A stretch of DNA of 64,000 nucleotides from Solirubrum sp044628455 (GTDB lineage: Bacteria > Bacteroidota > Bacteroidia > Cytophagales > Hymenobacteraceae): the NCBI RefSeq assembly GCF_044628455.1, contig NZ_JBIYZW010000001.1:1488001-1552000 (forward strand), read 5' to 3'. Positions 8,623 through 17,081 of the stretch are shown in pieces. The notes beneath the pieces are model-generated. The model was not told the origin of the DNA, did not search any database, and saw nothing but the letters and a program-made list of their open reading frames with translations. Made by a program: the position numbers and the translations under genes. Positions within the stretch are counted from its first letter, which is position 1; each line of letters starts with the position of its first letter.

Positions 8623-11600
8623 CAGAAGCCCAGGTTCACGCCGGCCAGCAGCACGCGGGGCTGCGGGTACACGCCGCGGTCGACGCCGCCGGCCCCTACC
8701 TCGGGGTCATAGCCGGAGTAATCGGTGAGCGTCACCAGGTTCTGGGCGCTCAGATACACCCGGATCTGGGAGGCCGACACGCGCTCGAGCACGCCCTTGG
8801 GCAGGCTGTAGCCCAGGGTCAGCAGCTTGAGGCGGGCGTAGGAGCCGTCTTCCACGAAGTAGCTCGAGGCGCGCAGGTTCTGGTTCGGGTCGCCGCCAAT
8901 GGCGCGGGGCACGTCGTTGCTGGTGCCCGGGCCAGTCCAGCGGCCCAGCACCCGCGAAATGGCGTTGCCGTTGCTGTAGAGGCCGCCCTCGGTGTAGTAG
9001 CGGTTCAGGTTGTAGACGTCGTTGCCCTGCGAGCCTTGAATGAACACGTTCAAATCGAAGCCCTTCCAGTTCACGGTGTTGGTCAGGCCGTAGGTGAAGT
9101 CGGGCACCGGGCTGCCGATGAAGGTGCGGTCGTCGGCGTTGATGACCCCGTCCTGGTTCACGTCGCGGAAGCGGATGTCGCCGGGCGCGGCGCTGGCCTG
9201 GGTGGCGTGGCTTCTCACGTCCTCCGGGGTCTGAAACAGCCCGTCGGCCACGAAGCCGTAGAACGAGCCGAAAGGCTGGCCTTCGTCGTAGCGCACAATC
9301 ACGCCGCTGCGCGAGTCCAGGCCGTTGTAGGGCAAACCCAGGCCCAGCTCCTGCAGCTCCGACTTGTAGGCCGACACGTTCAGGGTGGTCGTCCAGGTGA
9401 AGTCGGCGCCGCCACCGCGCACGTTGTGCGAGGTCAGGGCCAGGTCGATGCCCTGGTTGTAGGCCGAGGCGGCGTTGGTGTTGATCTGCTCGTAGGTGCC
9501 CGACACCAGCGACACGGGCACCGGCGCAATCAGGTTGGGCGACTCGCGGCGGTACAGGTCAATGGTGGCCTCGAAGCGGTTGTCGAGCAAGCCCAGGTCC
9601 ACGCCCAGGTTGATCTGGGTGTTGGTTTCCCAGCGCAGGTCGCGGTTGGCCAGGCGCGTGGGGGCCGCCCCGGTGTTCACCGCCCCATCGGCGCCGAAGG
9701 GGTACTGAATGCCCGAGTTGATGACGTACAGGTACTGGAAGGCGCCCGCGTTCAGGGCGTTGCCCACCCGGCCGTAGCCCGCGCGCACTTTCAGGTTGCT
9801 CACCACGCGCTGCTGCTTCATGAAGGCTTCTTCCGACACCCGCCAGCCGGCCGACACGCCGGGAAAGAAGCCGAACTTCTTACCGCGGTCGAAGGCGTAG
9901 GTGCCGTCGTAGCGGGCAATGGCCTGCAGCAGGTACTTGCCGCCGAACTCGTAGTTGACGCGGCCGAAGTACGAGGCCAGGCGCGAGGGCGGGTTGATGT
10001 AGCCGTTGGCGGCCCGAAACTCGTTGATGGGTCCGCTGTTGACGTTCTGCAAATCGTTGCGGGTGTAGCCCGAGCGGACGGCCTCCACGAACTGCTTGTC
10101 GAACTGCTGGGCCGACTGCCCCGCCAGTAGGGTTACTTGGTGCTTGTCGGCCAGCAGCCGGTCGTAGGTAATGGTGTTTTCGATCAGGTAGCTGGGGCTG
10201 TAGGTAACGTTGGAGGTGGCTCCGGCCAGGGTGTAGCGCTGCGAGTTGTCGAGCTTGGGCCGGAACGCGCGGTAGCTGTCGAAGATCAGATCGGCTCCCA
10301 CGTTGGTGCGCAGGCGCAGGCCCTTCAGGGGTTCCAACTCGGCAAACAGCGTGGTAATGGCTCGGTTGCGGGTAAACTTCTTGTTGTCGATGAGGGCTAC
10401 CGCCAGCGGGTTTTCCTCGATGAAGTTGTCGGCCAGGGCCGTGGGCTCGTACCAGCTGCCGTCGGCGCGGTAGGGCGCAATGGTGGCCGGAATCTGCGAG
10501 GCAAAGCTGATGACGCCGTACTCGCTGCCGCCGGCATCCACGCGCCGGTCGTTGAGGTGGGTGAGCGAGAGGTTGTTGCCCAGCTTGAGCAGGCGGCCCA
10601 CCTGCACGTCGCCGTTGGCCCGCAGCGTAAAGCGCTCAAAGTTCGAGCCCACGATGGTGCCGTCCTGCTGGAAGTAGCCCGCCGACACCGCGTAGCGGGC
10701 TTTTTCGCTGCCCCCCGAGGCGTTGACGGCGTAGTTCTGCATGGCGGCGCGGCGGAAAATCTGGTCCTGCCAGTCGGTACCCGCGCCCAGGGCCGCGGGG
10801 TTGCGCAGCTTGTCGAACACCGGGTCGCCCTTGGCCATGCGGTTTTCGTTGTTGATGACGGCGTACTCCTCGGCCGTGAGCAAATCGAGCTTGCGCCACA
10901 CCTGCTGCACGCCCCGGTAGGCGTCGAGCGTGACGCTGGCTTTGCCGGCCTTGCCGCGCCGGGTGGTGATGAGCACCACCCCGTTGGCGGCGCGTAAACC
11001 GTAGATGGCCGTGGCCGAGGCATCTTTGAGCACGTCAATGCTTTCGATGTCGTTGGGGCTGATGGCGTTGAGCTGGTTTTCGTCGCCCGAAGGCAGCGGG
11101 AAACCGTCGACCACGTAGAGCGGGGCGTTGTTGCCGGCCGAGGTCAGCCCGCGGATGCGCACCGAGGTGCCCGCCGCGCCGCCCGGGTCGCCGCCGTTGG
11201 AGGTGACGCTGACGCCGGCCACGCGCCCTTGCAGGGCCTGGGTGGCGTCGGCAATGGGCTGGGCCTTCACCACCTCGCCCGACACCGACGACACGGCGCC
11301 GGTTACGCTGCCGCGTTCCTGGGTGCCGTAGCCCACCACTACCACCTCGCTCAGCGCCTGCTGATCTTCCAGCAACACGATGCTCAGCCCGCTGGTAGCG
11401 CCCGTCAGGCGCAGCTCCTGCCGCTGAAAGCCTACCGAGCTGATGACGAGAGTGCTGCCCTCGGGGGCCTGCAGCGAGAAGCTGCCGTTGGCGTCGGTGC
11501 TGGTGCCGATGGTAGTGCCCTGCACCACCACCGTTACGCCGGGCAGCGGCTCGCCCCCGCGCTGCGTAATGCGCCCCGACACGGGCACGTCGGCCGCGGC

Positions 11601-11723
11601 GGCCCGCCGGTAAACCGGCGCGCGGCGGTGCGCTTCGGCCAGCGGTGCGGCCAGCAGCAGCCCGCAGGCGGCCAGCGGCACCGCCCGCCGCAGCATCAAA
11701 AACGAGTAAGGGTTGCGCATCAT
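8622..11723 (-). CDS. SusC/RagA-family TonB-dependent outer-membrane transporter
   Basis: TonB-linked outer-membrane channel of 1033 residues, the first gene of the PUL operon. In order it has a signal peptide (~1-31), a CarboxypepD-regulatory-like domain (about 45-125, VSGRITQRGGEPLPGVTVVV), the plug with VVVVGYGTQERGSVTGAVSSV and the RGLTSAGNNAPLYVVDGFP segment, and a large beta-barrel ending in LLAGVNLGF with a terminal aromatic residue. ATG codons at 11723 and 11720 are both possible starts. A clear -33/-7 promoter lies about 290 nt upstream. Imported substrate is probably a beta-1,3-glucan oligosaccharide, judging from neighbouring enzymes. Length is normal for the family, and there is no N-terminal anti-sigma-interacting extension. 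Confidence 0.97.
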   Translation of the reverse strand: MMRNPYSFLMLRRAVPLAACGLLLAAPLAEAHRRAPVYRRAAAADVPVSGRITQRGGEPLPGVTVVVQGTTIGTSTDANGSFSLQAPEGSTLVISSVGFQRQELRLTGATSGLSIVLLEDQQALSEVVVVGYGTQERGSVTGAVSSVSGEVVKAQPIADATQALQGRVAGVSVTSNGGDPGGAAGTSVRIRGLTSAGNNAPLYVVDGFPLPSGDENQLNAISPNDIESIDVLKDASATAIYGLRAANGVVLITTRRGKAGKASVTLDAYRGVQQVWRKLDLLTAEEYAVINNENRMAKGDPVFDKLRNPAALGAGTDWQDQIFRRAAMQNYAVNASGGSEKARYAVSAGYFQQDGTIVGSNFERFTLRANGDVQVGRLLKLGNNLSLTHLNDRRVDAGGSEYGVISFASQIPATIAPYRADGSWYEPTALADNFIEENPLAVALIDNKKFTRNRAITTLFAELEPLKGLRLRTNVGADLIFDSYRAFRPKLDNSQRYTLAGATSNVTYSPSYLIENTITYDRLLADKHQVTLLAGQSAQQFDKQFVEAVRSGYTRNDLQNVNSGPINEFRAANGYINPPSRLASYFGRVNYEFGGKYLLQAIARYDGTYAFDRGKKFGFFPGVSAGWRVSEEAFMKQQRVVSNLKVRAGYGRVGNALNAGAFQYLYVINSGIQYPFGADGAVNTGAAPTRLANRDLRWETNTQINLGVDLGLLDNRFEATIDLYRRESPNLIAPVPVSLVSGTYEQINTNAASAYNQGIDLALTSHNVRGGGADFTWTTTLNVSAYKSELQELGLGLPYNGLDSRSGVIVRYDEGQPFGSFYGFVADGLFQTPEDVRSHATQASAAPGDIRFRDVNQDGVINADDRTFIGSPVPDFTYGLTNTVNWKGFDLNVFIQGSQGNDVYNLNRYYTEGGLYSNGNAISRVLGRWTGPGTSNDVPRAIGGDPNQNLRASSYFVEDGSYARLKLLTLGYSLPKGVLERVSASQIRVYLSAQNLVTLTDYSGYDPEVGAGGVDRGVYPQPRVLLAGVNLGF

Positions 11724-12219
11724 TGGGAAAGGCGTTGGGGTTGAGGAAAAGTGTGGGAATTGCGGGCGGGAGCCAACCGACCAGGTAGCAGGTCAAAGCC
11801 CGCCGTCGGCAGGCCGACCGATGGGAAAGCGCGGGCGGGAAAACCCGCGACCCTAGCAAGCGCGTGATTGGCAAAGGAAAACCTGAGTGGTCAGCCACGT
11901 CAGGTGAAAGGGCCTCCCCGAGAAGTACCAGCGGCCCGCCGGCAGGTCACTGACCGATTGGCGCCGGGGCAAGGCCAGCGACCGGCGCCGCAGCTCGGGG
12001 AAGCGAACGGCCAAATATATCCGTCTTGTTTTCGAAAAGTCAAGCCGCAAAACTGCCGATACACGCCAGAAAAGGCGATTTTCGCTTACCACACACGTTT
12101 TGCTGTACGCTTAGAGCACCCACTTGCCGGGCGCATTTCCCGGCCCAAACAATCGTTTGCGGGCTTGGGAGCCGGTCGGCCCAACGGGTAAAAAACAAGC
12201 GAAAAACCCGAGGCAAGGC
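11724..12219. other. Intergenic region before susC: long untranslated leader
   Basis: No gene is seen in these ~500 nt. The only strong signal is the minus-strand promoter at 12012-12043. From its expected start site near 12005 to the susC ATG there are about 280 nt of untranslated leader, long for this phylum. Short hairpins are possible in the GC-rich part (11760-11960), but no named riboswitch class is recognised. The part next to 12219 carries T-rich runs on the minus strand after the receptor gene, with no clear terminator stem. Confidence 0.5.
12012..12043 (-). promoter_or_regulatory. Bacteroidota-type promoter of the PUL operon
   Basis: On the minus strand TTG (12041-12043) is followed after 21 nt by TATATTTG (12012-12019). 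This is a full match to the TAnnTTTG -7 box with a TTG -33 box used by the primary sigma factor of Bacteroidota. Transcription would begin around 12005 and run into susC. The spacing and the AT-rich island in an otherwise GC-rich region support it. Confidence 0.7.
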
Positions 12220-14286
12220 TTACTTTTTTTCAACATTTTTTGCCCGCCCCGTCCAACTTGCGGCCGCAGCCGACAACTCGGCCACTTGGTCAGCGGCGGC
12301 TTCGACGGTTTCTTCCATTTCGCTGCCCGCATCGTCGAGCAGCAGGCGGGTCCAGCGGGTGGCGTCGGTATCGTCGCCGGCCTGTCGGCGCATAGCTTCG
12401 AGCACTTTCTGGCTGAAGCTCCAGCAGGTGGCGCGGCGCAGCTCCAGCACCCGCGACAGTTCCTGGGCCGAGAAGCTGCCCTTGTGGGTGTGCAGCAGAA
12501 AAACGGCGTAGAACGCTTTCACGATGGAGAACTTGCACTTCTGCAGCAGGGTGTAGGCCGTGGCCGACTCGACGTAGCGGCAGCGGGTGCAGCGCCGCGA
12601 GTGCGGCTCCCGCCCTTCGCAGTAGTTGTCGTGGCCGCACTTGCGGCAGTGGTAGCCCCCGGTCCACTTCAGGTCGGCCAGGTACGCCAGGCAGGCCTCC
12701 TTGTCGGGATAGATCTGGCTGAACTCACCGAAGTCCACCTCCCGGGCCAGCACCCGCGCGGTCTGGGCCCGTTGCAGGTCGTGCTGCAGCTCCCCGTTCA
12801 GCTTCTCGATGGCGGCCGACTGCAGGGCCAGCAAACCATTGGCTTGCAGCAGCTCGCGGTTCTGGGCGGCAATGGTTTCACCCTGCTGCCGCAGCTCTTC
12901 GGTGCGGCGGGCCACCAGGTTTTCCAGCTCTGTGTTCAGCTGATCCTTCAGCTCCTGGTTCTGGTGCAGCTGCTCCACCAGCTGCTGCTGCACCTCGTGC
13001 TTTTTGCGCAGCTGCTTCACCAGCCGGCCCTGGGCGCGCAGGGTGGCATCCTGAATGCCCTTGATTTTCTCGCCCAATGCGTAGGACAGCACCACCACCT
13101 CCAGCACGAAGGCCGCGTTCATGCTGTACACCGTCACCGTGTTGGTGAAGGCGTGAATGCCCAGCTTGCGCAGAATCAGGAACATCACGCTCACGGCCAG
13201 CAGGGTGTGGCAGAGCACGAAAAAGCGCGCCGGCCGGAAGCCCGCCCGCCAGATGCGCACGGCCGCGTAGAACAGCAGGCCGTAGGGCAGCAGATACAGC
13301 CAGAAGCTCCAGCCCGTTTGCCACCACACGGCATCGACCAGCAGGGCCCCCACGCTCAGCAGCACCACGTTGCGCACCAGCGGGTCGAAGCCGGGCAGGC
13401 GCTGGGGCGCATCGAGAAACTGGCGGGCGTAGTAGCCGAAGGTGAGCAGCAGCAGAATGGGCGCCCCGGTGATGATCAGGCGGTTGAATCCGGGCGCGTT
13501 GGGCCACAGAAACTGAAAGCCCAGGCCGTCTTCGGACAGAAACACGAGGCTGGAGCTGACCACGTACAGCACGTAGCGCAGGTAGGTTTGCTCGCCGGTG
13601 AAGAAGTACAGGCACAGGTTGTACACCACCATGATGAGCAGGATTCCATAGAATCCGCCCAGCAGCCCGTACTCGTGCTGAAAGTGCGCCGACAAAGTCT
13701 GCTCGGTGCGCAGGCGCGACAGAAAGCTGGTCTTCGAGTCGGACTGCAGCCGCAGGTAGTAGGTCTGGGCCTGGTCGGGGCGCAGCGGCAGGCGCAGCAG
13801 AAAGTTCTTGTAGCCGAAGGGCCGGGAGGCAAAGGGTTGGTCGGCGCCGGTGTGCACCAGGCCGCGCCCGGTGCGGGCATCGGGGTAAAACCGCACGTCG
13901 TTGAGGTGAGAGTCGAACAGCTCCAGGTACCAGTGCTGGGGCTGGGGGCCCTCGGCTTGCACCGTGAGCCGCAGCCAGTAGGCCGCGCCCGGCCGCTCCA
14001 TGTTGGGCGCAGTGCGGCTGCCGGTCACAAACCGGCCGGCCCAGGCTGCCGACTGCACCTCGCGCAGGGTGAGTTGGCCCGTGGGGTCTTCGAGCACGCT
14101 GTAGTTGCCGGGCTCGACGAACAGCTCCTGCAGCCCCGCGTGCAGCCGCAGGGGCTTTTCGGCCGCCCGCCGGGTTGAGCCGCCGGGTTCGGCCCACCCG
14201 GCCGACGTTGTCAGCAGCAGGCCCACAACAAACAGGCAGCAGCCCAGGAGCCAGTCCCGGCCGGAAAAACAGAGCGCGTGCAACAT
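12220..14286 (-). CDS. 7TM-DISM receptor fused to IS1595-type transposase zinc-ribbon/DNA-binding module
   Basis: A 688-residue membrane receptor. The start at 14286 (MLHALCFSGRDW) gives a good signal peptide; the frame is open 35 codons further up but lacks signal character. About residues 45-175 form a 7TMR-DISMED2-like sensory domain with a jelly-roll-type fold (YWLRLTV, YLELFDSHLNDV). Residues ~185-395 hold seven membrane spans. Residues ~400-520 are a Gln/Glu-rich coiled coil. Residues ~520-640 match the N-terminal part of IS1595-family transposases: EFSQIYPDKEACLAYLADLKW, then a C-x2-C...C-x2-C zinc ribbon (Cys 547, 550, 566, 569) and a helical stretch ending QKVLEAMRRQ. The DDE nuclease domain is absent, so the transposase part is domesticated, presumably for DNA binding. 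It lies directly upstream of the PUL on the same strand. A 20-bp inverted repeat sits 22 nt before the ATG. The sensed ligand is unknown. Confidence 0.85.
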   Translation of the reverse strand: MLHALCFSGRDWLLGCCLFVVGLLLTTSAGWAEPGGSTRRAAEKPLRLHAGLQELFVEPGNYSVLEDPTGQLTLREVQSAAWAGRFVTGSRTAPNMERPGAAYWLRLTVQAEGPQPQHWYLELFDSHLNDVRFYPDARTGRGLVHTGADQPFASRPFGYKNFLLRLPLRPDQAQTYYLRLQSDSKTSFLSRLRTEQTLSAHFQHEYGLLGGFYGILLIMVVYNLCLYFFTGEQTYLRYVLYVVSSSLVFLSEDGLGFQFLWPNAPGFNRLIITGAPILLLLTFGYYARQFLDAPQRLPGFDPLVRNVVLLSVGALLVDAVWWQTGWSFWLYLLPYGLLFYAAVRIWRAGFRPARFFVLCHTLLAVSVMFLILRKLGIHAFTNTVTVYSMNAAFVLEVVVLSYALGEKIKGIQDATLRAQGRLVKQLRKKHEVQQQLVEQLHQNQELKDQLNTELENLVARRTEELRQQGETIAAQNRELLQANGLLALQSAAIEKLNGELQHDLQRAQTARVLAREVDFGEFSQIYPDKEACLAYLADLKWTGGYHCRKCGHDNYCEGREPHSRRCTRCRYVESATAYTLLQKCKFSIVKAFYAVFLLHTHKGSFSAQELSRVLELRRATCWSFSQKVLEAMRRQAGDDTDATRWTRLLLDDAGSEMEETVEAAADQVAELSAAAASWTGRAKNVEKK

Positions 14287-14308
14287 GGTCGCTTCCAAGT
14301 TAGACAAA

Positions 14309-14355
14309 CCGCCCACATTGCCCGGACCGCAACCCGGTCCGGGCAATGTGGGCGG
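14309..14355. promoter_or_regulatory. Perfect 20-bp inverted repeat before the receptor gene
   Basis: Two perfectly complementary 20-nt arms (14309-14328 and 14336-14355, core GGTCCGGGCAATGTGGGC on the right arm) flank a 7-nt spacer. It lies 22 nt upstream of the ATG of the 7TM-DISM/IS1595 gene. No T run follows on either strand, so a simple terminator is less likely. It could be an operator bound by a dimer, possibly by the adjacent protein's own DNA-binding module, or an mRNA leader hairpin that limits translation. No second copy was noticed in the window. Confidence 0.7.
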
Positions 14356-14908
14356 AGGGTCGATGTCGCCAATTCGCTTTGCGTCAGCCAACGCCTAAAG
14401 AGCCCGCGAGGAACGGAACGGGGAAGCCCCATTCCGTTGCCCTCGCATTCACTCACTCAGAAGAAACTTTGGTTGAGCGTCACCCGTGCCCGGTTCCGGC
14501 GTCAGCCCCGAAAGACCGATGGGCAGCTACCAAATCTAACGGGGCGGAGGATTAAACGCAAGCTTCCCAAGAAGCTCCGGCGGCCTGAAAACGCGTTTTT
14601 CCGGCCAAGCTGTACGCTTACTGCACACGGCTTTTGGGGCAACGGCCGGCCCAGCCCTTTGCCGCGCCCCCTGCCCGGCCGGCTAACAAACAACCCAGGA
14701 ATTCCGGTGAGCCCGACGGTTTTCCGACCGGGCCAGCCTTGGAGTTCATAGCTTCCGCCGGGGCGGCTTGGTGGGATGTACGCAAGCCGCCAGGCCGCAG
14801 CCCCGGGCTCATGGGTTCACCTGGTAACCACTGCTTCGGGCAATCAGCCCCGGTAAACATCTGGCAGTAGATATATTCAGCCTGCTCTTTCCGCTGAATC
14901 GACCGCCG
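14356..14908. other. Intergenic region, no gene recognised
   Basis: About 550 nt between the receptor gene and the plus-strand lipoprotein. It contains only short overlapping frames with poor codon character. An AT-rich patch near 14868-14880 (TAGATATATTC) may belong to the promoter of the lipoprotein at 14909, but no full -33/-7 pair is evident. Confidence 0.5.
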
Positions 14909-15451
14909 ATGCCCCGCCCAGTAGATGCGTCCTTATTTAGAACCTCACCCTTGCGGCATCTGGGCCGGGCCCTGGTCAGCCTCGGGCTTGGGCTGCTGGG
15001 GGCCTGCGCCGCCGCCAACTCAACTAAGCCAGGCGCGGCTGGCGCGCCGCCGTCCCCTGCTCAGACCGAGCTGTTTGCCACCATTGCCCGGCAGGACAGC
15101 CTGCTGTTCGCGGCCTTCAACCGCCACGACTTGGCGCAGCTGCAAACGTTCTTTGCCCCCGACCTCGAGTTTTACCACGACCACGGGGGCCTGACCAACT
15201 TTGAGCAGACCATGGCCGGCTTCCGTTCCCTGTTCGAGCGCAACCAAACCACCGGCCTCAACCGGCAGCTGGTACCCGGCACCCTGGAGGTATACCCCAT
15301 CAAGGGCTATGGCGCCGTGGAAACCTACCAGCACCGCTTCTGCCACGTCGAAAACGGCCGCGACGACTGCGGCACCTTCAAGAACATGATGCTGTGGCGG
15401 CTGCGCGACGGACGGTGGCAGATAACGCGGGTAGTCAGCTACGACCACTGA
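14909..15451 (+). CDS. NTF2-like (DUF4440/SnoaL-type) lipoprotein
   Basis: A 180-residue predicted lipoprotein (LGLLGACAAANS, Cys near residue 33) with one NTF2-like domain. The fold is suggested by the alpha-helical start ELFATIARQDSLLFAAFNRHDL, then LQTFFAPDLEFYHDHGG, and the terminal strand pattern WRLRDGRWQITRVVSYDH. This family is small, barrel-shaped and often binds or converts small molecules, but most members in this phylum are uncharacterised. The gene stands alone between a long intergenic stretch and a second small lipoprotein gene 142 nt downstream. A catalytic role cannot be assigned. Confidence 0.75.
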   Translation: MPRPVDASLFRTSPLRHLGRALVSLGLGLLGACAAANSTKPGAAGAPPSPAQTELFATIARQDSLLFAAFNRHDLAQLQTFFAPDLEFYHDHGGLTNFEQTMAGFRSLFERNQTTGLNRQLVPGTLEVYPIKGYGAVETYQHRFCHVENGRDDCGTFKNMMLWRLRDGRWQITRVVSYDH

Positions 15452-15593
15452 TTTCAGGGTGTCTACCGGAGTGGGGACACTTTTTCCGCGCAGGAAAGAA
15501 AGCATTCCGTTTCACAAAGGAGTCGGCGCCCAGATTCAGGGAGGTTTGGGGAGCAGTTTTTAAGTACCGCTGCCCCACAAACTTCCTCATTTC

Positions 15594-16046
15594 ATGAAAA
15601 CTGTAACAATGCTGGCTCTGCTGCTGGCGGCCGGTAGCCTGAGCGCCTGCGAAGACGATGAACCCCAACCCCGCCCCGCCTCGGGCGAAACGCTGCTGAT
15701 GGCCAAAACCTGGGCCCTGACGGGAGCCACGGAGCAGTATGGCGCCCACGCGCCCGTCGAAGATGCCTACGCCGACCTGGATTCCTGCAAGAAAGATGAC
15801 CTGGACTCCTACCGGCCCAACGGCGTATTTTCCTCTGATCAGGGGCCGCTGGCTTGCAGTGGCCTGGGGCAGCCGCACGTGGGCACCTGCCGCCTGGCGG
15901 CCAATCAGGAGCTAACCATTGTGCTGCACGGCAACGAGCAGCGCAGCAAGGTGCTGGAACTGACCGCCACCAAGCTGGTGCTGCAGGAACCCCAGCTAAA
16001 AAACGACGAGCTGGTCACCCACACGTACACCTTTACCGGCCGCTAA
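15594..16046 (+). CDS. Lipocalin-like domain lipoprotein
   Basis: A 150-residue lipoprotein with signal MKTVTMLALLLAAGSLSAC, the Cys at about residue 19. The mature part resembles the lipocalin-like proteins common in Cytophagales: a KTWALTGAT opening, a conserved CKKDD...YRPNGVF segment and alternating beta strands, ending LVTHTYTFTGR. Cys residues at the CKKDD, LACSG and GTCRL positions may form a disulfide. It is expected in the inner leaflet of the outer membrane or at the cell surface. No ligand can be predicted. Confidence 0.7.
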   Translation: MKTVTMLALLLAAGSLSACEDDEPQPRPASGETLLMAKTWALTGATEQYGAHAPVEDAYADLDSCKKDDLDSYRPNGVFSSDQGPLACSGLGQPHVGTCRLAANQELTIVLHGNEQRSKVLELTATKLVLQEPQLKNDELVTHTYTFTGR

Positions 16047-16088
16047 ACTCCCGGCTAAGCCGGCGGGGGTTGGGTGCGCAGTGGCCGT

Positions 16089-17081
16089 CTACCGACCCAA
16101 TCCCCGCCGGACCTGGAGCGGGCTGAGTCCAAAATGCCGTTTGAAGACCGTGGCGAAGTGCGCCGCATTGCCAAACCCGACGCGGGCGGCTACCTCCTGC
16201 ACCGGCTCGGTTGTCTGCACAAGCAGCTGGTGCGCTTCACTGAGCCGCTTCCGCGCCACGTAACCAAACACGGTGGTGCCAAACTGCTCCCGAAAGCCTT
16301 TCTTAAGCGTGCAGTCGTTGGTACCGAAGTGCCGGGCCAACTCGCTCAGGCCCGGGGGCTCGGCGTAGTGCTGGTCGAGGTAGGCGCGCACGGCATAAAT
16401 CAGGTCCCGCTCGCGGCGGTGCCGCGGCGAGGCCCACAGCGTAAGGCAATGCTGCTGCTGGGCCACGAATAAATCGAGCAGGCGCGCCTCCAGGTACAGC
16501 CGTTGCAGCGTGCCGGTGTAGGGGCAGGCCCGCAGCTGCGCCAGTAGCTCCAGCACCGGCGCAGCCGTGGGCCGGGCATCATCAAACAGCACGCAGGGAT
16601 TCTGCTGCGGCAGAAACTGCTCGTACAGCGGCAGCCAGTCGGCGTTACCGGCCACCAGGTTGCCGAAGTAGTCGGGGTCGAAGGCAATGCAGAGCCGGTG
16701 AAACTGCTGCTCCCGGTCGGGCAGCAGCAAGTGCTGCACGTCGTCGCTGGGCTCAAAGAGCAGGTTGTGCTGCCCGCCTCTCACCTGCAGCCGGCGGCGG
16801 CCTTCCAGAGTCGACTCGTTGCAGCCCGCCAACTGGAAAACCAGGGCGGTGGTGGGCTCGTGCCGGGGCACCTGCTGCAAGAGCGGGCTGCGCAGCGTGC
16901 CGCGCACATCCGAAATCAGGGCGCCCGGCAGTTCGTACTTGGTGAAGGTAAGCGAGCCGACCTCGTCCGGCCCGTGCCAGTGAAACTGCGAGGCCAGGGA
17001 GCCAACCTCGGCCGGCGGCACGTGCACGGAGTGGCGGTGCTGGGCGAAGTTCTGCACGGAATAGGCTTGGGAAGGCTGCAT
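16089..17081 (-). CDS. AraC-family transcriptional regulator
   Basis: A 330-residue regulator with an N-terminal cupin-like sensing part and a C-terminal AraC-type double helix-turn-helix (about residues 235-330: YLDQHYAEPPGLSELARHF, then TVFGYVARKRLSEAHQLL and VGFGNAAHFATVFKRHFG). The start at 17081 (MQPSQAYSV) is preferred because upstream in-frame sequence is low-complexity and proline/arginine-rich. The hallmark second-helix sequence is intact, so DNA binding is likely. A 14-bp palindrome, shared with two other intergenic sites, lies about 150 nt upstream at 17234-17247. Target genes and effector are unknown. Confidence 0.88.
   Translation of the reverse strand: MQPSQAYSVQNFAQHRHSVHVPPAEVGSLASQFHWHGPDEVGSLTFTKYELPGALISDVRGTLRSPLLQQVPRHEPTTALVFQLAGCNESTLEGRRRLQVRGGQHNLLFEPSDDVQHLLLPDREQQFHRLCIAFDPDYFGNLVAGNADWLPLYEQFLPQQNPCVLFDDARPTAAPVLELLAQLRACPYTGTLQRLYLEARLLDLFVAQQQHCLTLWASPRHRRERDLIYAVRAYLDQHYAEPPGLSELARHFGTNDCTLKKGFREQFGTTVFGYVARKRLSEAHQLLVQTTEPVQEVAARVGFGNAAHFATVFKRHFGLSPLQVRRGLGR

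Noticed and set aside
12124..14178. 684-aa plus-strand open frame
   Set aside because: Antisense to the 7TM-DISM/IS1595 gene; Gln/Gly/Val-rich low-complexity sequence with no domain.
12220..14286. Intact IS1595 insertion
   Set aside because: No DDE nuclease domain and no flanking target duplications; the transposase part is in frame with a receptor and has full-length coding logic.
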